From assembly GCF_900107935.1 (NCBI RefSeq), contig NZ_FNVG01000006.1:124001-188000 (forward strand): a DNA stretch of 64,000 nt, in the 5' to 3' direction. The stretch is from Vibrio hangzhouensis. Its GTDB lineage: Bacteria; Pseudomonadota; Gammaproteobacteria; Enterobacterales; Vibrionaceae. The notes under the pieces were generated by a model. It saw only the letters and a program-made list of their open reading frames with translations. It had not been told where the DNA came from and did no database searches. A program made the position numbers and the translations under genes. Shown in pieces: positions 1 to 8,743 of the stretch (the stretch's first letter is position 1; each line of letters opens with the position of its first letter).

Positions 1-10
1 GTAGATAAAG

Positions 11-39
11 AAAAGCAGCGCTGATCGGCGCTGCTTTTT
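11..39. terminator. Bidirectional terminator hairpin after pulA
   Basis: An 11-bp perfect stem (AAAAGCAGCGC with its complement) closes a 6-base loop, with T-rich flanks on both strands. It lies about 75 bases beyond the pulA stop and could also serve a gene to the left of the window. Confidence 0.8.
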
Positions 40-112
40 AGTGGTTTAAAGCTAACTTACTTAACAGTCACGGTAATTGCCTGAGAAGTTTAATTAGTAA
101 GCATTCATCTGG

Positions 113-3100
113 CTATTTTACCGAAACAATTGGTTTCTCTATGTCATCACTTTGCTCATGACTCGCATCCAGAGTAAATGTGTATTCACCGGCATTCTCA
201 ATCGTGACTGAACAGTCTTTACTATTCCCCAGCGCTAGCGAGTCAGCGGCTACTGTCGCATTATCACAACCAATATCTGGCGCACTCCAACTGCTGTCTG
301 CGAATTTAAATTTATAGCTTCCTGCCTCAAGCGCACCAGAGACCTGATAGATACCATTGCCAATAAACGTCATCTTCCAGCTGTCGTTATCACTCCAACT
401 GTTCATATCGCCTTTAACGTATACCGCGGTTTCACCATACGGTGGAACACTGGACACATCTTTGTTAGAGGTATCAACCGGAAGTCCCGTACCTTGAGCA
501 TCGCCTTGCGGCAATACAAACACGGCTGAGGTTAACGCCGGCACAGAGAAGGTACTGTCAGCAAACGTCGCTGTTTTCACAGTAGTATCTGCCGATGCCA
601 GTTGTACCGGGTGGAGTTCAAAGTTAGCCGTACCCTGAATACTGAAGTCCTGAGCCTCTTTGGTTGAGTTGATAACGACCACAATGGCGTCATAGTTAGG
701 GTCCAAATCGGTACCTGCACTAGTGCCATCATCTATAGTCATCACGATCAGGCCTTGTGTTTGGTTCTCACCAACGTTTCTGAAGTCGACTCGATTCATC
801 ACCTCAGCCGCCGTAGCTAAACGGAACAGTTCGCTGCTACTGCGGATCTTCAACAGTTCGATAAATTGCTGTTTAGTGAGCTCAATATCTTCGGCTGCTG
901 GACCTGCCGTTGTGTCTGCAATGATTTCTTTAATCAGCTTCCAGTTTGCACCGTCTTTGTCTTCTCGTGGCAGACCGACATTCCAGTTGTTGTCGGAACC
1001 ATCAAAGCGAACACGGTTATACCAGTCACCTGAATCATACGAGTCACGCTGCATTGATTTAGAGCGAAGTAGCTCTGAACCCATGTGGATAAACGGAATT
1101 CCCTGCCCCAACATTACGGTAGACAGCGAAACACTCTGCATACGAGCGCGCTCTGCTGACGGTGTGCCAGTCGCGATCTTATAAGCGTTGTTGTCCCACA
1201 ACGTTTGGTTATCGTGTTTCGAAACGTAGGAGATATTCTCTGATGGACTTTGAGTGTATCCAGCCTGTGCTCCGTTATAATCAACATCCTGACCACGCTT
1301 AGGCATACCGGTGTAATCCACCAGCACATAGGACGCTAAGTTACCCGCCATACCCAAACGAACCAAGTCCTGATTGTGCAGCATACCGTCGATTGTCTCT
1401 TGAGTGCTGGCCACCTCTTCATTTTCATACGCGCCATTGCCGAAACCCTGGTTATAACGAAGGGAACGTCTGCCATCCTGATCTTCTCCGCCATCAAACG
1501 GGCTACCACCTCGAACCGCATCACGCAGACGGTCTGAGAAAGTACCAATTCCCGTACCAGCCATGGCTACCTGAGTGGCCTGTTCAAAGCGAGCGTGATT
1601 GGCAACCTCACCGAAGTCCCAACCTTCACCGTAAAAGATTGTATTACCGTCAATCTTCTTGATTTCAGCCAAAGCTTCAACCATCAAGGCTTTTGGTTGG
1701 TGGCCCATCAGGTCAAATCGGAAACCGTCCACTTTATAGTCGTTAGCCCACACTTTTAGCGAGTCGACCATCAGTTTACCCATCATCAGGTTCTCTGTGG
1801 CTGTGTTGTCGCAGCAGGTTGAGCTCTCAACTCCACCCGTATTGGTATTCAGGCGGTGATAGTACCCTGGTACGATTTTATCTAATACCGACTTGTTGTT
1901 AACCCCAGATGCATTGGTGTGGTTATATACCACGTCCATCACAAACTTCAGCCCCATATCGTGGGTCGCTTTCACCATTTCACGGAACTCTTTGATGCGG
2001 AGAGAACCTTCTGCATCGGTCGCGTAGCTGCCTTCTGGAACGGTATAGTGGAACGGATCGTAACCCCAGTTAAAGCTGTCATACATTCGCAGATCATTCA
2101 TTAACGCCTGTGCATCTGCACTTGAAGGGTCGTAGCTTGCCAATAAGTCTTCAATCACCTGGCTTTCGCTGGCGGTGCTACACACAGCAGCACTTGCGTT
2201 CAATGCACACAAATCACCGACTGTATCGGTAATGTCCACACGCGCTACTTCATTGACTGTCGCGATATCAAACGCTGGTAATACGTGAAGCGTTGTTAGA
2301 CCCGCTTCTTGAAGTGCTTTCAGATGCGTTACGGACTCACGCGTCTCTTCTGTAAACGCCAGATATTTGCCGTTGAAGGCGTCACTGCCAGTAGAATCAC
2401 TGAAACTGAAATCTCGAATGTGTGATTCATACAGAACGTGGTCTTCGTCTTTATCCAACACTGGGCGCACGTGCCCGACTTCACCCCAACCTTCTGGCAT
2501 TAGAGATGGATCATCAAGGTTAACCACCTGAGAATACAGAGAGTTAGCCGATACACTTAAAGAGTAAGGGTCGGTTACCGGGAGTCTTTCCACTTTACCC
2601 GTGGTTGGATGATAAACCTCAACATCGTAGCGATAGAACTTATTAACCGCACCAGAAACAACCGCAGACTCCCAAATACCTGTCGTGGCATCCTGAGTCA
2701 TTGGGTAAATCGTATCTACGGTTTTGTCATCGTTATACACTGCTACCGAAATGCTTCTGGCTGAAGGAGCCCACAGTCTGAACGTCGCGTCACTGCCTTC
2801 AACAATTGCACCTAACTGTTCAGCAATCGCGTTACCCGCCGCTGAATCTGCATAAACTGCATCAAGCACTGCTGCAGTCTGAAGTTCTGTCGCCGATGTA
2901 ATCTCGCCTTTGCTGTTCAATGCTGCAATAACCAGTTGATCTTTCAAACGAGCATGGCGAGTCGCCGCATCGAAGTCAACGCTCACTGCTGTCAAGCCAG
3001 CTAAATGACGATAACGTTGTTGCAAAGTCTCTGACAGATCACCACCAACACTCAGTTCAACTTTTCCATCCTGTCCTTCGATGACCTTATCATCATTCAT

Positions 3101-3757
3101 CGTGATGCTGCCATCTGCACTGTAATACAGTTCAATTTTTGCTGCGTTAGCCGCTGCTTCCCAACCAATCGTGGTTGCATCTAGCCAGTGAGCTGCACGT
3201 CCATCGATAGTGACTGGTCGCTCTGCAATGGGCACATAGTAAAGTTGGCTACTACCGTGGAACCCAAAGACTCCTTTACTTTCACCCAGTTCACGTAATT
3301 TCACCGAATGGTTACTGCTGCCAAACGCTTTCTCATCCCCTTTATGCAAGATGAAGTTCATACATTCATGAGGGTCTGACGCATCAGGGTTCACTTTAAG
3401 CACATAATACGCGCCATAGGTAGAACTGATACCGCTATACAGCATTGGATCATCCCATGCCGTACCACCACTGGCGATCCCCATTGCGTCTAAATCGGTA
3501 CTTTCGCACCCTTCCCCATTCCACAGGTGAAGTCCCCAACCGTCATATGGGCTGCCTGATTGAGAGGCAACATCACGCTTATAGTAAATGACGACTTCGT
3601 TTTCACCTGCTTGATACAAACCATCGATAGATCCGTTATTCCCGCCTGTATCACTGCCCGAGCCACTGCCGGTATTACAACCCGCTAGCACCGCTGCAGA
3701 AAGCAACGGTATCAGCGTTCTTGCGACCACGGTCATGTTTAGTTTTTTATTGTCCAC
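113..3757 (-). CDS. pulA: Secreted pullulanase lipoprotein (GH13)
   Basis: Cleaves alpha-1,6 links in pullulan and branched starch or glycogen, probably at the cell surface. The 1214-residue protein begins with a lipoprotein signal ending in a lipobox (VLAGC) and a Ser/Gly/Thr linker. An N-terminal pullulanase/CBM41-like region (about 50-150) and a CBM48-like domain (about 315-410, FRLWAPSA) precede the GH13 barrel. The barrel shows the pullulanase signature NWGYDP (about 565), the nucleophile region DGFRFDLMGH (about 680), the acid/base EGWDFGE (about 711) and SKHDNQ (about 850). The C-terminus carries a starch-binding-like module with VKGDMNSW. The start is GTG with AAAGG 8 bases upstream. 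The gene is monocistronic. I found no convincing MalT box, so regulation by maltodextrin is only assumed. An out-of-frame tail-like sequence lies just past the stop (see findings). Confidence 0.95.
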   Translation of the reverse strand: MDNKKLNMTVVARTLIPLLSAAVLAGCNTGSGSGSDTGGNNGSIDGLYQAGENEVVIYYKRDVASQSGSPYDGWGLHLWNGEGCESTDLDAMGIASGGTAWDDPMLYSGISSTYGAYYVLKVNPDASDPHECMNFILHKGDEKAFGSSNHSVKLRELGESKGVFGFHGSSQLYYVPIAERPVTIDGRAAHWLDATTIGWEAAANAAKIELYYSADGSITMNDDKVIEGQDGKVELSVGGDLSETLQQRYRHLAGLTAVSVDFDAATRHARLKDQLVIAALNSKGEITSATELQTAAVLDAVYADSAAGNAIAEQLGAIVEGSDATFRLWAPSARSISVAVYNDDKTVDTIYPMTQDATTGIWESAVVSGAVNKFYRYDVEVYHPTTGKVERLPVTDPYSLSVSANSLYSQVVNLDDPSLMPEGWGEVGHVRPVLDKDEDHVLYESHIRDFSFSDSTGSDAFNGKYLAFTEETRESVTHLKALQEAGLTTLHVLPAFDIATVNEVARVDITDTVGDLCALNASAAVCSTASESQVIEDLLASYDPSSADAQALMNDLRMYDSFNWGYDPFHYTVPEGSYATDAEGSLRIKEFREMVKATHDMGLKFVMDVVYNHTNASGVNNKSVLDKIVPGYYHRLNTNTGGVESSTCCDNTATENLMMGKLMVDSLKVWANDYKVDGFRFDLMGHQPKALMVEALAEIKKIDGNTIFYGEGWDFGEVANHARFEQATQVAMAGTGIGTFSDRLRDAVRGGSPFDGGEDQDGRRSLRYNQGFGNGAYENEEVASTQETIDGMLHNQDLVRLGMAGNLASYVLVDYTGMPKRGQDVDYNGAQAGYTQSPSENISYVSKHDNQTLWDNNAYKIATGTPSAERARMQSVSLSTVMLGQGIPFIHMGSELLRSKSMQRDSYDSGDWYNRVRFDGSDNNWNVGLPREDKDGANWKLIKEIIADTTAGPAAEDIELTKQQFIELLKIRSSSELFRLATAAEVMNRVDFRNVGENQTQGLIVMTIDDGTSAGTDLDPNYDAIVVVINSTKEAQDFSIQGTANFELHPVQLASADTTVKTATFADSTFSVPALTSAVFVLPQGDAQGTGLPVDTSNKDVSSVPPYGETAVYVKGDMNSWSDNDSWKMTFIGNGIYQVSGALEAGSYKFKFADSSWSAPDIGCDNATVAADSLALGNSKDCSVTIENAGEYTFTLDASHEQSDDIEKPIVSVK

Positions 3758-4154
3758 TAGCTAAACCTTTCTTATTGTTGAGGGTAAAAATGTTGGTTAA
3801 TTCACCTCTATATCGTAAAGAAAGACATGCTCAACAAAGTGTGAAACAGATACGTAAAGTTAGTTAATACAAATAAATAACAATGGGATCGATGCAAGGT
3901 CACAGATTGAGTGACGATTTTTCACACAGAATGTCCGACAGCGCACATTTACCTGCTGGACACTCAAAGGGCGTAGAAATATGGGAGGAGATCGAGAGGC
4001 GTAGGTTTCAACCTTCAATTAGAGATAATGATCAAAGTAATCATCGTAGTTATTTCACGAGTAAAATTATGTGGGTAGCGGAGTGAGTCGAGTCGCTGGT
4101 AGTTAGACTGAATTTTGCGTTTGCCTGAGTGTAGGTAAGCCAGACTATAAAACC
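3758..4154. other. Intergenic region upstream of pulA
   Basis: About 400 bases between the divergent-side start of pulA and the terminator of the rhodanese operon. It should contain the pulA promoter. A 67-codon open frame on the plus strand has no recognisable protein features and is not called. No clear operator was seen. Confidence 0.5.
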
Positions 4155-4179
4155 AAAGGGGCACCTTTGTGCCCCTTTT
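4155..4179. terminator. Terminator of the octaheme cytochrome operon
   Basis: A 10-bp stem AAAGGGGCAC/GTGCCCCTTT with a 4-base loop sits about 55 bases past the rhodanese stop. T-rich sequence follows on both strands. Confidence 0.8.
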
Positions 4180-4232
4180 ATTCACCACTTTTCAATATCC
4201 CACTGGGTCATCGATCGCTTTACCCTAGCGGA

Positions 4233-5513
4233 TTAAATCAACTTAATACCATTTTCTTTCACCACATCTACAAAACTGTCGTCCAGATACTGAACGTTGC
4301 TATAACCTAGCTTGATCAGCGTAGTATAAGCCAGAGCAGCTCTTGCGCCTGCAGCACAGTGGAAGATAATAGGCTTATCCTTCGGGATATTCGCCAGATT
4401 TTGATCAAGCGTCTCTAGCGGGATATGAATTGAAGCATTCAATTTCCCTTTTGCGACCTCATTGTCGTCCCTGACATCAATGATCAACGCTTCGCCACCT
4501 TTAACTGCCGCTGCGAACGCAGCGCCATCTAAGGCTCCGGGTTTCGGTTTTTTCACATAGGTAAGCTCGGACAGAGCCTTGTCCATTGGACGGCTTGCTT
4601 GCTTCCACCCTTCGATTCCCTGCTCAAGAATGGACACATTTTTGAAGCCCCAGGAAGACAAGATCTCATAAGCCTCGATAGCAGCCTCATCATCCGCATT
4701 ACTCACCAGTGTAATTGGCGCTTTCTTATCACGAAGAGCAAAAATCGTGCGCTCAGCGACCGGTTTTTTTTCGTTGTTCCACGTTTCATGCATTGATGCC
4801 AATTCAGAGGAGGGTAAAGTGACCGATCCTCTCACTGATACATTCTGAGACTCTCTTACGTCCAGAATAACGTTGTGAATATTAAGGTTCTGTTCCAGCC
4901 AGTCCGGAGCGACATAGCTCGGATACATATCACCTTTCCATGCTGGATAGCCTTCAACATAGACTTTCACATTGCCGTAGCCATTTTCCTTAGCGATTTT
5001 CATCGCTTTTGGGCTCAGAGGACAGGTAACGCCGCCGCAATAGAAGACCATTGGTGTCGCTTTGTTTTCGGGCAGCCAGTCTAGGTTCTTAGCAAGCTTG
5101 GTTGCGGGCGTGGCTTTCGCATTAGGAAGATGACCAACATCAAATACCGACCTGGGTCTGGCATCTCCAATGAATAACCCCTGATTCGCTTCGATAAGTT
5201 CAGAAAGCTCATCTGTATCTATGACAAGCTCGGGAGGTAATTCTACCAAGACCCGTTTGATGTTTAACGCCAGATTATTGTCATCGAGTTTGGCTTTGAA
5301 TTTGGTATTGACGGTGAAATCTGAAAACGCATCGGCATTTTCCAGCGTCGTATCATCATTAAACTTCAACACTTCAACTTGTTGAGTTTTGGTGTTGAGG
5401 TACTGAATCACCTTCCCTTTTCCAGACATTGACTGGACCTTACCGACCACATCAGCACCTAATGCCAAAGGGGTCAGCAGTAACATTGGAAAAATGAGGT
5501 ATTTCTTATCCAT
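4233..5513 (-). CDS. Periplasmic protein with three rhodanese domains
   Basis: A 426-residue protein with a signal peptide and an N-terminal segment of about 90 residues of unknown fold, followed by three rhodanese-like domains. The first (about 100-205) has a Cys in its active-site loop (YCGGVTC, about 160). The second (about 215-320) has LVSNADDE where the catalytic Cys would be and is probably inactive. The third (about 340-426) has a canonical loop HCAAGAR (Cys about 385). Rhodaneses move sulfane sulfur from thiosulfate or persulfides to acceptors. Last gene of a four-gene operon with an octaheme tetrathionate-reductase-family cytochrome, so a role in handling its sulfur product or substrate is inferred. 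Start chosen at the ATG preceded by AGGGAG; an upstream in-frame ATG lacks a ribosome site. Confidence 0.88.
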   Translation of the reverse strand: MDKKYLIFPMLLLTPLALGADVVGKVQSMSGKGKVIQYLNTKTQQVEVLKFNDDTTLENADAFSDFTVNTKFKAKLDDNNLALNIKRVLVELPPELVIDTDELSELIEANQGLFIGDARPRSVFDVGHLPNAKATPATKLAKNLDWLPENKATPMVFYCGGVTCPLSPKAMKIAKENGYGNVKVYVEGYPAWKGDMYPSYVAPDWLEQNLNIHNVILDVRESQNVSVRGSVTLPSSELASMHETWNNEKKPVAERTIFALRDKKAPITLVSNADDEAAIEAYEILSSWGFKNVSILEQGIEGWKQASRPMDKALSELTYVKKPKPGALDGAAFAAAVKGGEALIIDVRDDNEVAKGKLNASIHIPLETLDQNLANIPKDKPIIFHCAAGARAALAYTTLIKLGYSNVQYLDDSFVDVVKENGIKLI

Positions 5514-5575
5514 AACTATTCTCCCTGATAGAGGGTTACGTTGCATTTAAACAAACTAGAACCCGATGAGTCATG

Positions 5576-5902
5576 CTAGTTACACGCTGGTAACTCACCG
5601 CTGTCCGCTGCGTATTTAATGGCGAAGTCCCGAATGTCTGGCGCGATAGTCTGAAACTCATCGCTGGCCAGAAACTCAGCCGATTCAGGATGCTTCTTGC
5701 TGTATTTTTTGATAAATTTTGCCGCATCTTTCTTAAAGTAACGTTTCCATTCTACTTTCAGATGCTGTGTGGCAAACTCCTCGCCGTTATAGCCAAACAA
5801 AGGCCTCAGGTGCTCCAGGTAATACTCCTGACCCTTAGCAGCGTCGGCATAGGCACCATTGGCCAGTAACGATAATGCAAAAGCTAATATTAGTTTTTTC
5901 AT
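5576..5902 (-). CDS. Small periplasmic protein, cytochrome-c-like but without heme motif
   Basis: A 108-residue protein with a clear signal peptide (cleavage near AYADA). The mature part is Lys- and Glu-rich and recalls a class of small cytochromes c found next to octaheme reductases (KGQEYYLEHL, FATQHLKVEW), but there is no CXXCH. The only Cys is next to last. It lies 37 bases after the cytochrome b gene and 62 bases before the rhodanese gene, so it is almost certainly co-transcribed. It may be a subunit or chaperone of the octaheme reductase; the function is not known to me. Confidence 0.75.
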   Translation of the reverse strand: MKKLILAFALSLLANGAYADAAKGQEYYLEHLRPLFGYNGEEFATQHLKVEWKRYFKKDAAKFIKKYSKKHPESAEFLASDEFQTIAPDIRDFAIKYAADSGELPACN

Positions 5903-5939
5903 ACTGTCCCTCGTCTTTTCTTAATCTGAATTTGTAAGG

Positions 5940-6524
5940 TCATTCGCTTCCCGTTAGCATCGCTTTTAGGTGTGATGTGAGCTTTTCTCCCAGCGTGATC
6001 AGATACAGATGAACGATAAGGAAAGCGATCATCAGATAGGCAATCAGTGTATGTAACTGAGCCACCCAGTCTACCTGCTGGATAAGTCCCAATGCCTTAA
6101 GCTCAGGGAAGAAAAAATAGGTTAGCCCCGACAGAATTTGCAATGGCACCAGAATGAATAACAAACCCAAATACGCCATTCTTTGTAACGGGTTAAATTT
6201 GCTCTGTGCTGAGACCTTATGAGGATGTTTTTCCCCGACAAATACCCCATATAAGTAATAACGAATCACTGCATCCATACCATGTCTGGATGGCCTGAAC
6301 TGCCGCCACTGATCAGCGCTGACAAACCAGGTAAAAATCATAATCACTATAATCACCCACAAGAAACCGGCAATATCGTGGAGATTGGTGCTGAGCTCAA
6401 AACCAAATAACGAGATAATGCTGTGAATCTCAAGTCCAGATACGATCAGGAGTAGTACTAATAGCGCTTGTCCCCAGTGCCAGAATCGTTCGAATTTCTT
6501 AAAAATAACCTCTGATTTCTTCAT
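5940..6524 (-). CDS. Membrane cytochrome b subunit (b561/PhsC-like)
   Basis: A 194-residue integral membrane protein with four predicted membrane segments and histidines placed as heme ligands (FWHWGQ near the N-terminus, HDIAGF, QLHTLIAY, VHLYL near the C-terminus). This pattern is that of di-heme cytochrome b subunits of thiosulfate reductase and formate dehydrogenase, which oxidise quinol and pass electrons to periplasmic partners. The likely partner is the octaheme cytochrome encoded 14 bases upstream. The start is the ATG with GGAG 9 bases before it; an ATG five codons earlier has no ribosome site. Confidence 0.88.
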   Translation of the reverse strand: MKKSEVIFKKFERFWHWGQALLVLLLIVSGLEIHSIISLFGFELSTNLHDIAGFLWVIIVIMIFTWFVSADQWRQFRPSRHGMDAVIRYYLYGVFVGEKHPHKVSAQSKFNPLQRMAYLGLLFILVPLQILSGLTYFFFPELKALGLIQQVDWVAQLHTLIAYLMIAFLIVHLYLITLGEKLTSHLKAMLTGSE

Positions 6525-6538
6525 AATTCGATACTCCA

Positions 6539-8161
6539 TTATTTATCGCTGTTTTGGCGATTTCTCAGCATAATCAACCGTGTTGTCCCATGAATGAACA
6601 CGCCTAAAAGGCTTCCCACGATCAACAATCCGCCTAGCAGCTCAATCCAGAGTGAACGATCGCGCCCCACCAGATAAAAGTCGCTGATGCCAGCCAGACG
6701 ACTCTGTTGACTATGACACCCTTCACAACCAAGAGACGCTGATGCGGGAGCGACCATATGTTTTATCGGCCAGTAACCATTGGTTTCGATGAAGTCATAC
6801 TGACCGCTAAACTCGACGTTATTTAGCTCTGCTCCGGCCTCAAGTGCTTTGTCCCAGTTAAATTCAGTCCAGAATGCACCTGTTCCCGCTCTACCATAAA
6901 GCTTGATAGGCAAAAAGTGATTTAGCTCGGTGTCGAACGGTTGCTTGCCGCGATGGATTTTGAATGGCCATATCCGAGCATCGGGGTCTGAGTAATCCCC
7001 GGTAGGTGGGTTAACATCAATTGGAGCACTGGCCGGATCTATCTCATCCAGATAAGTAATTTGCTCCAGTGTCCCTTTATACCAACGATATTCAGGAACC
7101 ACTTCTCTCCCCCAAGTGAAGGTGCCTTTCTTACTGACGTAAGCGTGGTGACTAACGCCATCAAAGTCGGCATCAACGACGAAGGGTTTTCCGTCTTTGA
7201 GTTCCCCTGCGGTAGACCAGTCCCATGATAGCTTGGTTAGGTAAGGTCCACGCGCCATTTCCGGAATATGACAAGAGGTACAGGCAACTTTGGCCGTATG
7301 GTTATCAATGACGCGTTTCTGGTGAGGTGCCGCACTATGACAGGATTCGCAGGAGACATTCGACCCATATCGATCAGACCTGCCCATATTAGGCTTATCA
7401 TCAACAAAGGCCGCTCTATCATAATAACGTCCGGAGATTTTGTGTTCACTAGCGGTATGGCAATCCTGACAGGCGAAGTTGAGCTTTTCAGGACTCATAT
7501 GAACATCGAGCGCATATTCAGGGGATAACAAAGAGAGATCGGTATCGCCGTGTTTCACACCATTCCCACCACCGCCTAAAGCATGGCAGGAAAGGCAGTT
7601 GGTACGATCTGGCTTACCGACATGCTGAGCGACGTATTGTAAGTCCACAGCCTTCTGCAACTGACCACTGACGGTTGTGTCTTCATAGTAGGGGTGACCC
7701 GATGAGGCAGCAGATTTCTTATAAGTCCCCGTCGTATCATGGCAGACCAAACAATCTACATTTTCCTCAGCATCAAACTCAAAGTCTTCATTACGCCACC
7801 CATAACCCGCGTGGCACTGGGTGCAACTTTCGTTGCCTTTGGCTGATACGCAATAATTATTAAACGCATTCTTGCCTTTACCTACATCCACACCATCCAC
7901 TTTTTTCATCCATGTCCAGTGAAAAGTGTCATGTACTTGCTTGGACGCTTCGGTGTGACATTCCAGGCACGCTTCTGTTACATCGGGTGCATAGTCAAAT
8001 TCCTGCGCTAACACTTCAAAACTGGCATGGTCAGCGGTACTTACGATACTACTGACAGATTCACTATCGGTAATCACCATCCCATCCTGACACCACGCCT
8101 GTCCTTGTAAAAAAAGCCAGCCTATAAGTAATACAAATGCTCCCCTGCAGCTTCCACGCAT
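6539..8161 (-). CDS. otr: Octaheme cytochrome c, tetrathionate reductase family
   Basis: A 540-residue protein with a signal peptide and eight CXXCH motifs at about residues 66, 114, 138, 190, 232, 272, 296 and 480 (CLECH, CTQCH, CLVCH, CLSCH, CQDCH, CESCH, CTSCH, CEGCH). The count and the spread, with the last heme far from the others, fit the OTR family known from Shewanella, whose member reduces tetrathionate and also nitrite and hydroxylamine in vitro. A hydrophobic segment (about 505-527) near the C-terminus should anchor it in the inner membrane. The ATG preceded by AAGGAG is preferred over an upstream GTG. First gene of an operon with cytochrome b, a small periplasmic protein and a rhodanese. 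The physiological substrate cannot be read from sequence. Confidence 0.92.
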   Translation of the reverse strand: MRGSCRGAFVLLIGWLFLQGQAWCQDGMVITDSESVSSIVSTADHASFEVLAQEFDYAPDVTEACLECHTEASKQVHDTFHWTWMKKVDGVDVGKGKNAFNNYCVSAKGNESCTQCHAGYGWRNEDFEFDAEENVDCLVCHDTTGTYKKSAASSGHPYYEDTTVSGQLQKAVDLQYVAQHVGKPDRTNCLSCHALGGGGNGVKHGDTDLSLLSPEYALDVHMSPEKLNFACQDCHTASEHKISGRYYDRAAFVDDKPNMGRSDRYGSNVSCESCHSAAPHQKRVIDNHTAKVACTSCHIPEMARGPYLTKLSWDWSTAGELKDGKPFVVDADFDGVSHHAYVSKKGTFTWGREVVPEYRWYKGTLEQITYLDEIDPASAPIDVNPPTGDYSDPDARIWPFKIHRGKQPFDTELNHFLPIKLYGRAGTGAFWTEFNWDKALEAGAELNNVEFSGQYDFIETNGYWPIKHMVAPASASLGCEGCHSQQSRLAGISDFYLVGRDRSLWIELLGGLLIVGSLLGVFIHGTTRLIMLRNRQNSDK

Positions 8162-8743
8162 CCCTTGCTCCTTAATGCCAAATTTTTTACGCACAAAATC
8201 AATCGAACACTAATTTAACCAATACTAATATACAGATTTAACCACAATGTTTGTGCGGTCTTATCACAAAAATAGAGATTTCATTAGAAAAAGCTAATTT
8301 ATTCGAGACGAGCTTAACTTAAATCAAGAAAGGGGCGACTTGATTTCTGACACGAGTCGGCTGCTTAATGTCGGCGTGTTTCTGTTGTGTAAAGTTGGTT
8401 TACACATTGAGTGTTCTCATTCACTACCTTTCTAACTCGCTGATCTCAGTTCAATAATCTAAACAACATCCGGTGACTAGTCGTTGGCGATTAACACTGT
8501 GTTAATCACAAGTGTTACATCCGCATTCAGAGAAACAGTAAAAGTACATTAAATCAATACGATAGAGTTTGGTCTACTTCTTGCTCCCGGGTTGGTTAAC
8601 CGACAAAGACTTCAAAGTTTGTGCAATAGGAGTCGTGGAATGTCGGGTTAACAGTTGGTGTGTCCTCTGATGCCGGAATGCAGCATTGGCATCATTGGGC
8701 ATTCACATCCCACTTTTATCACTTTCAGAGAAAAAGAAGGTAG
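8162..8743. other. Divergent intergenic region between otr and the DUF11-like gene
   Basis: About 580 bases that must hold two divergent promoters. There is a half-conserved FNR-like site (TTGATTTAAGTTAA on the minus strand near 8320) and an imperfect CRP-like pair around 8254-8270, neither good enough to call. No small gene was seen. Confidence 0.4.

Noticed and set aside
3883..4086. 67-codon frame upstream of pulA
   Set aside because: No ribosome site, no domain-like composition, and it overlaps the expected pulA promoter region.
8254..8270. CRP-like site TGTGCGGTCTTATCACA upstream of otr
   Set aside because: The half-sites are one base too far apart compared with the TGTGA-N6-TCACA consensus.
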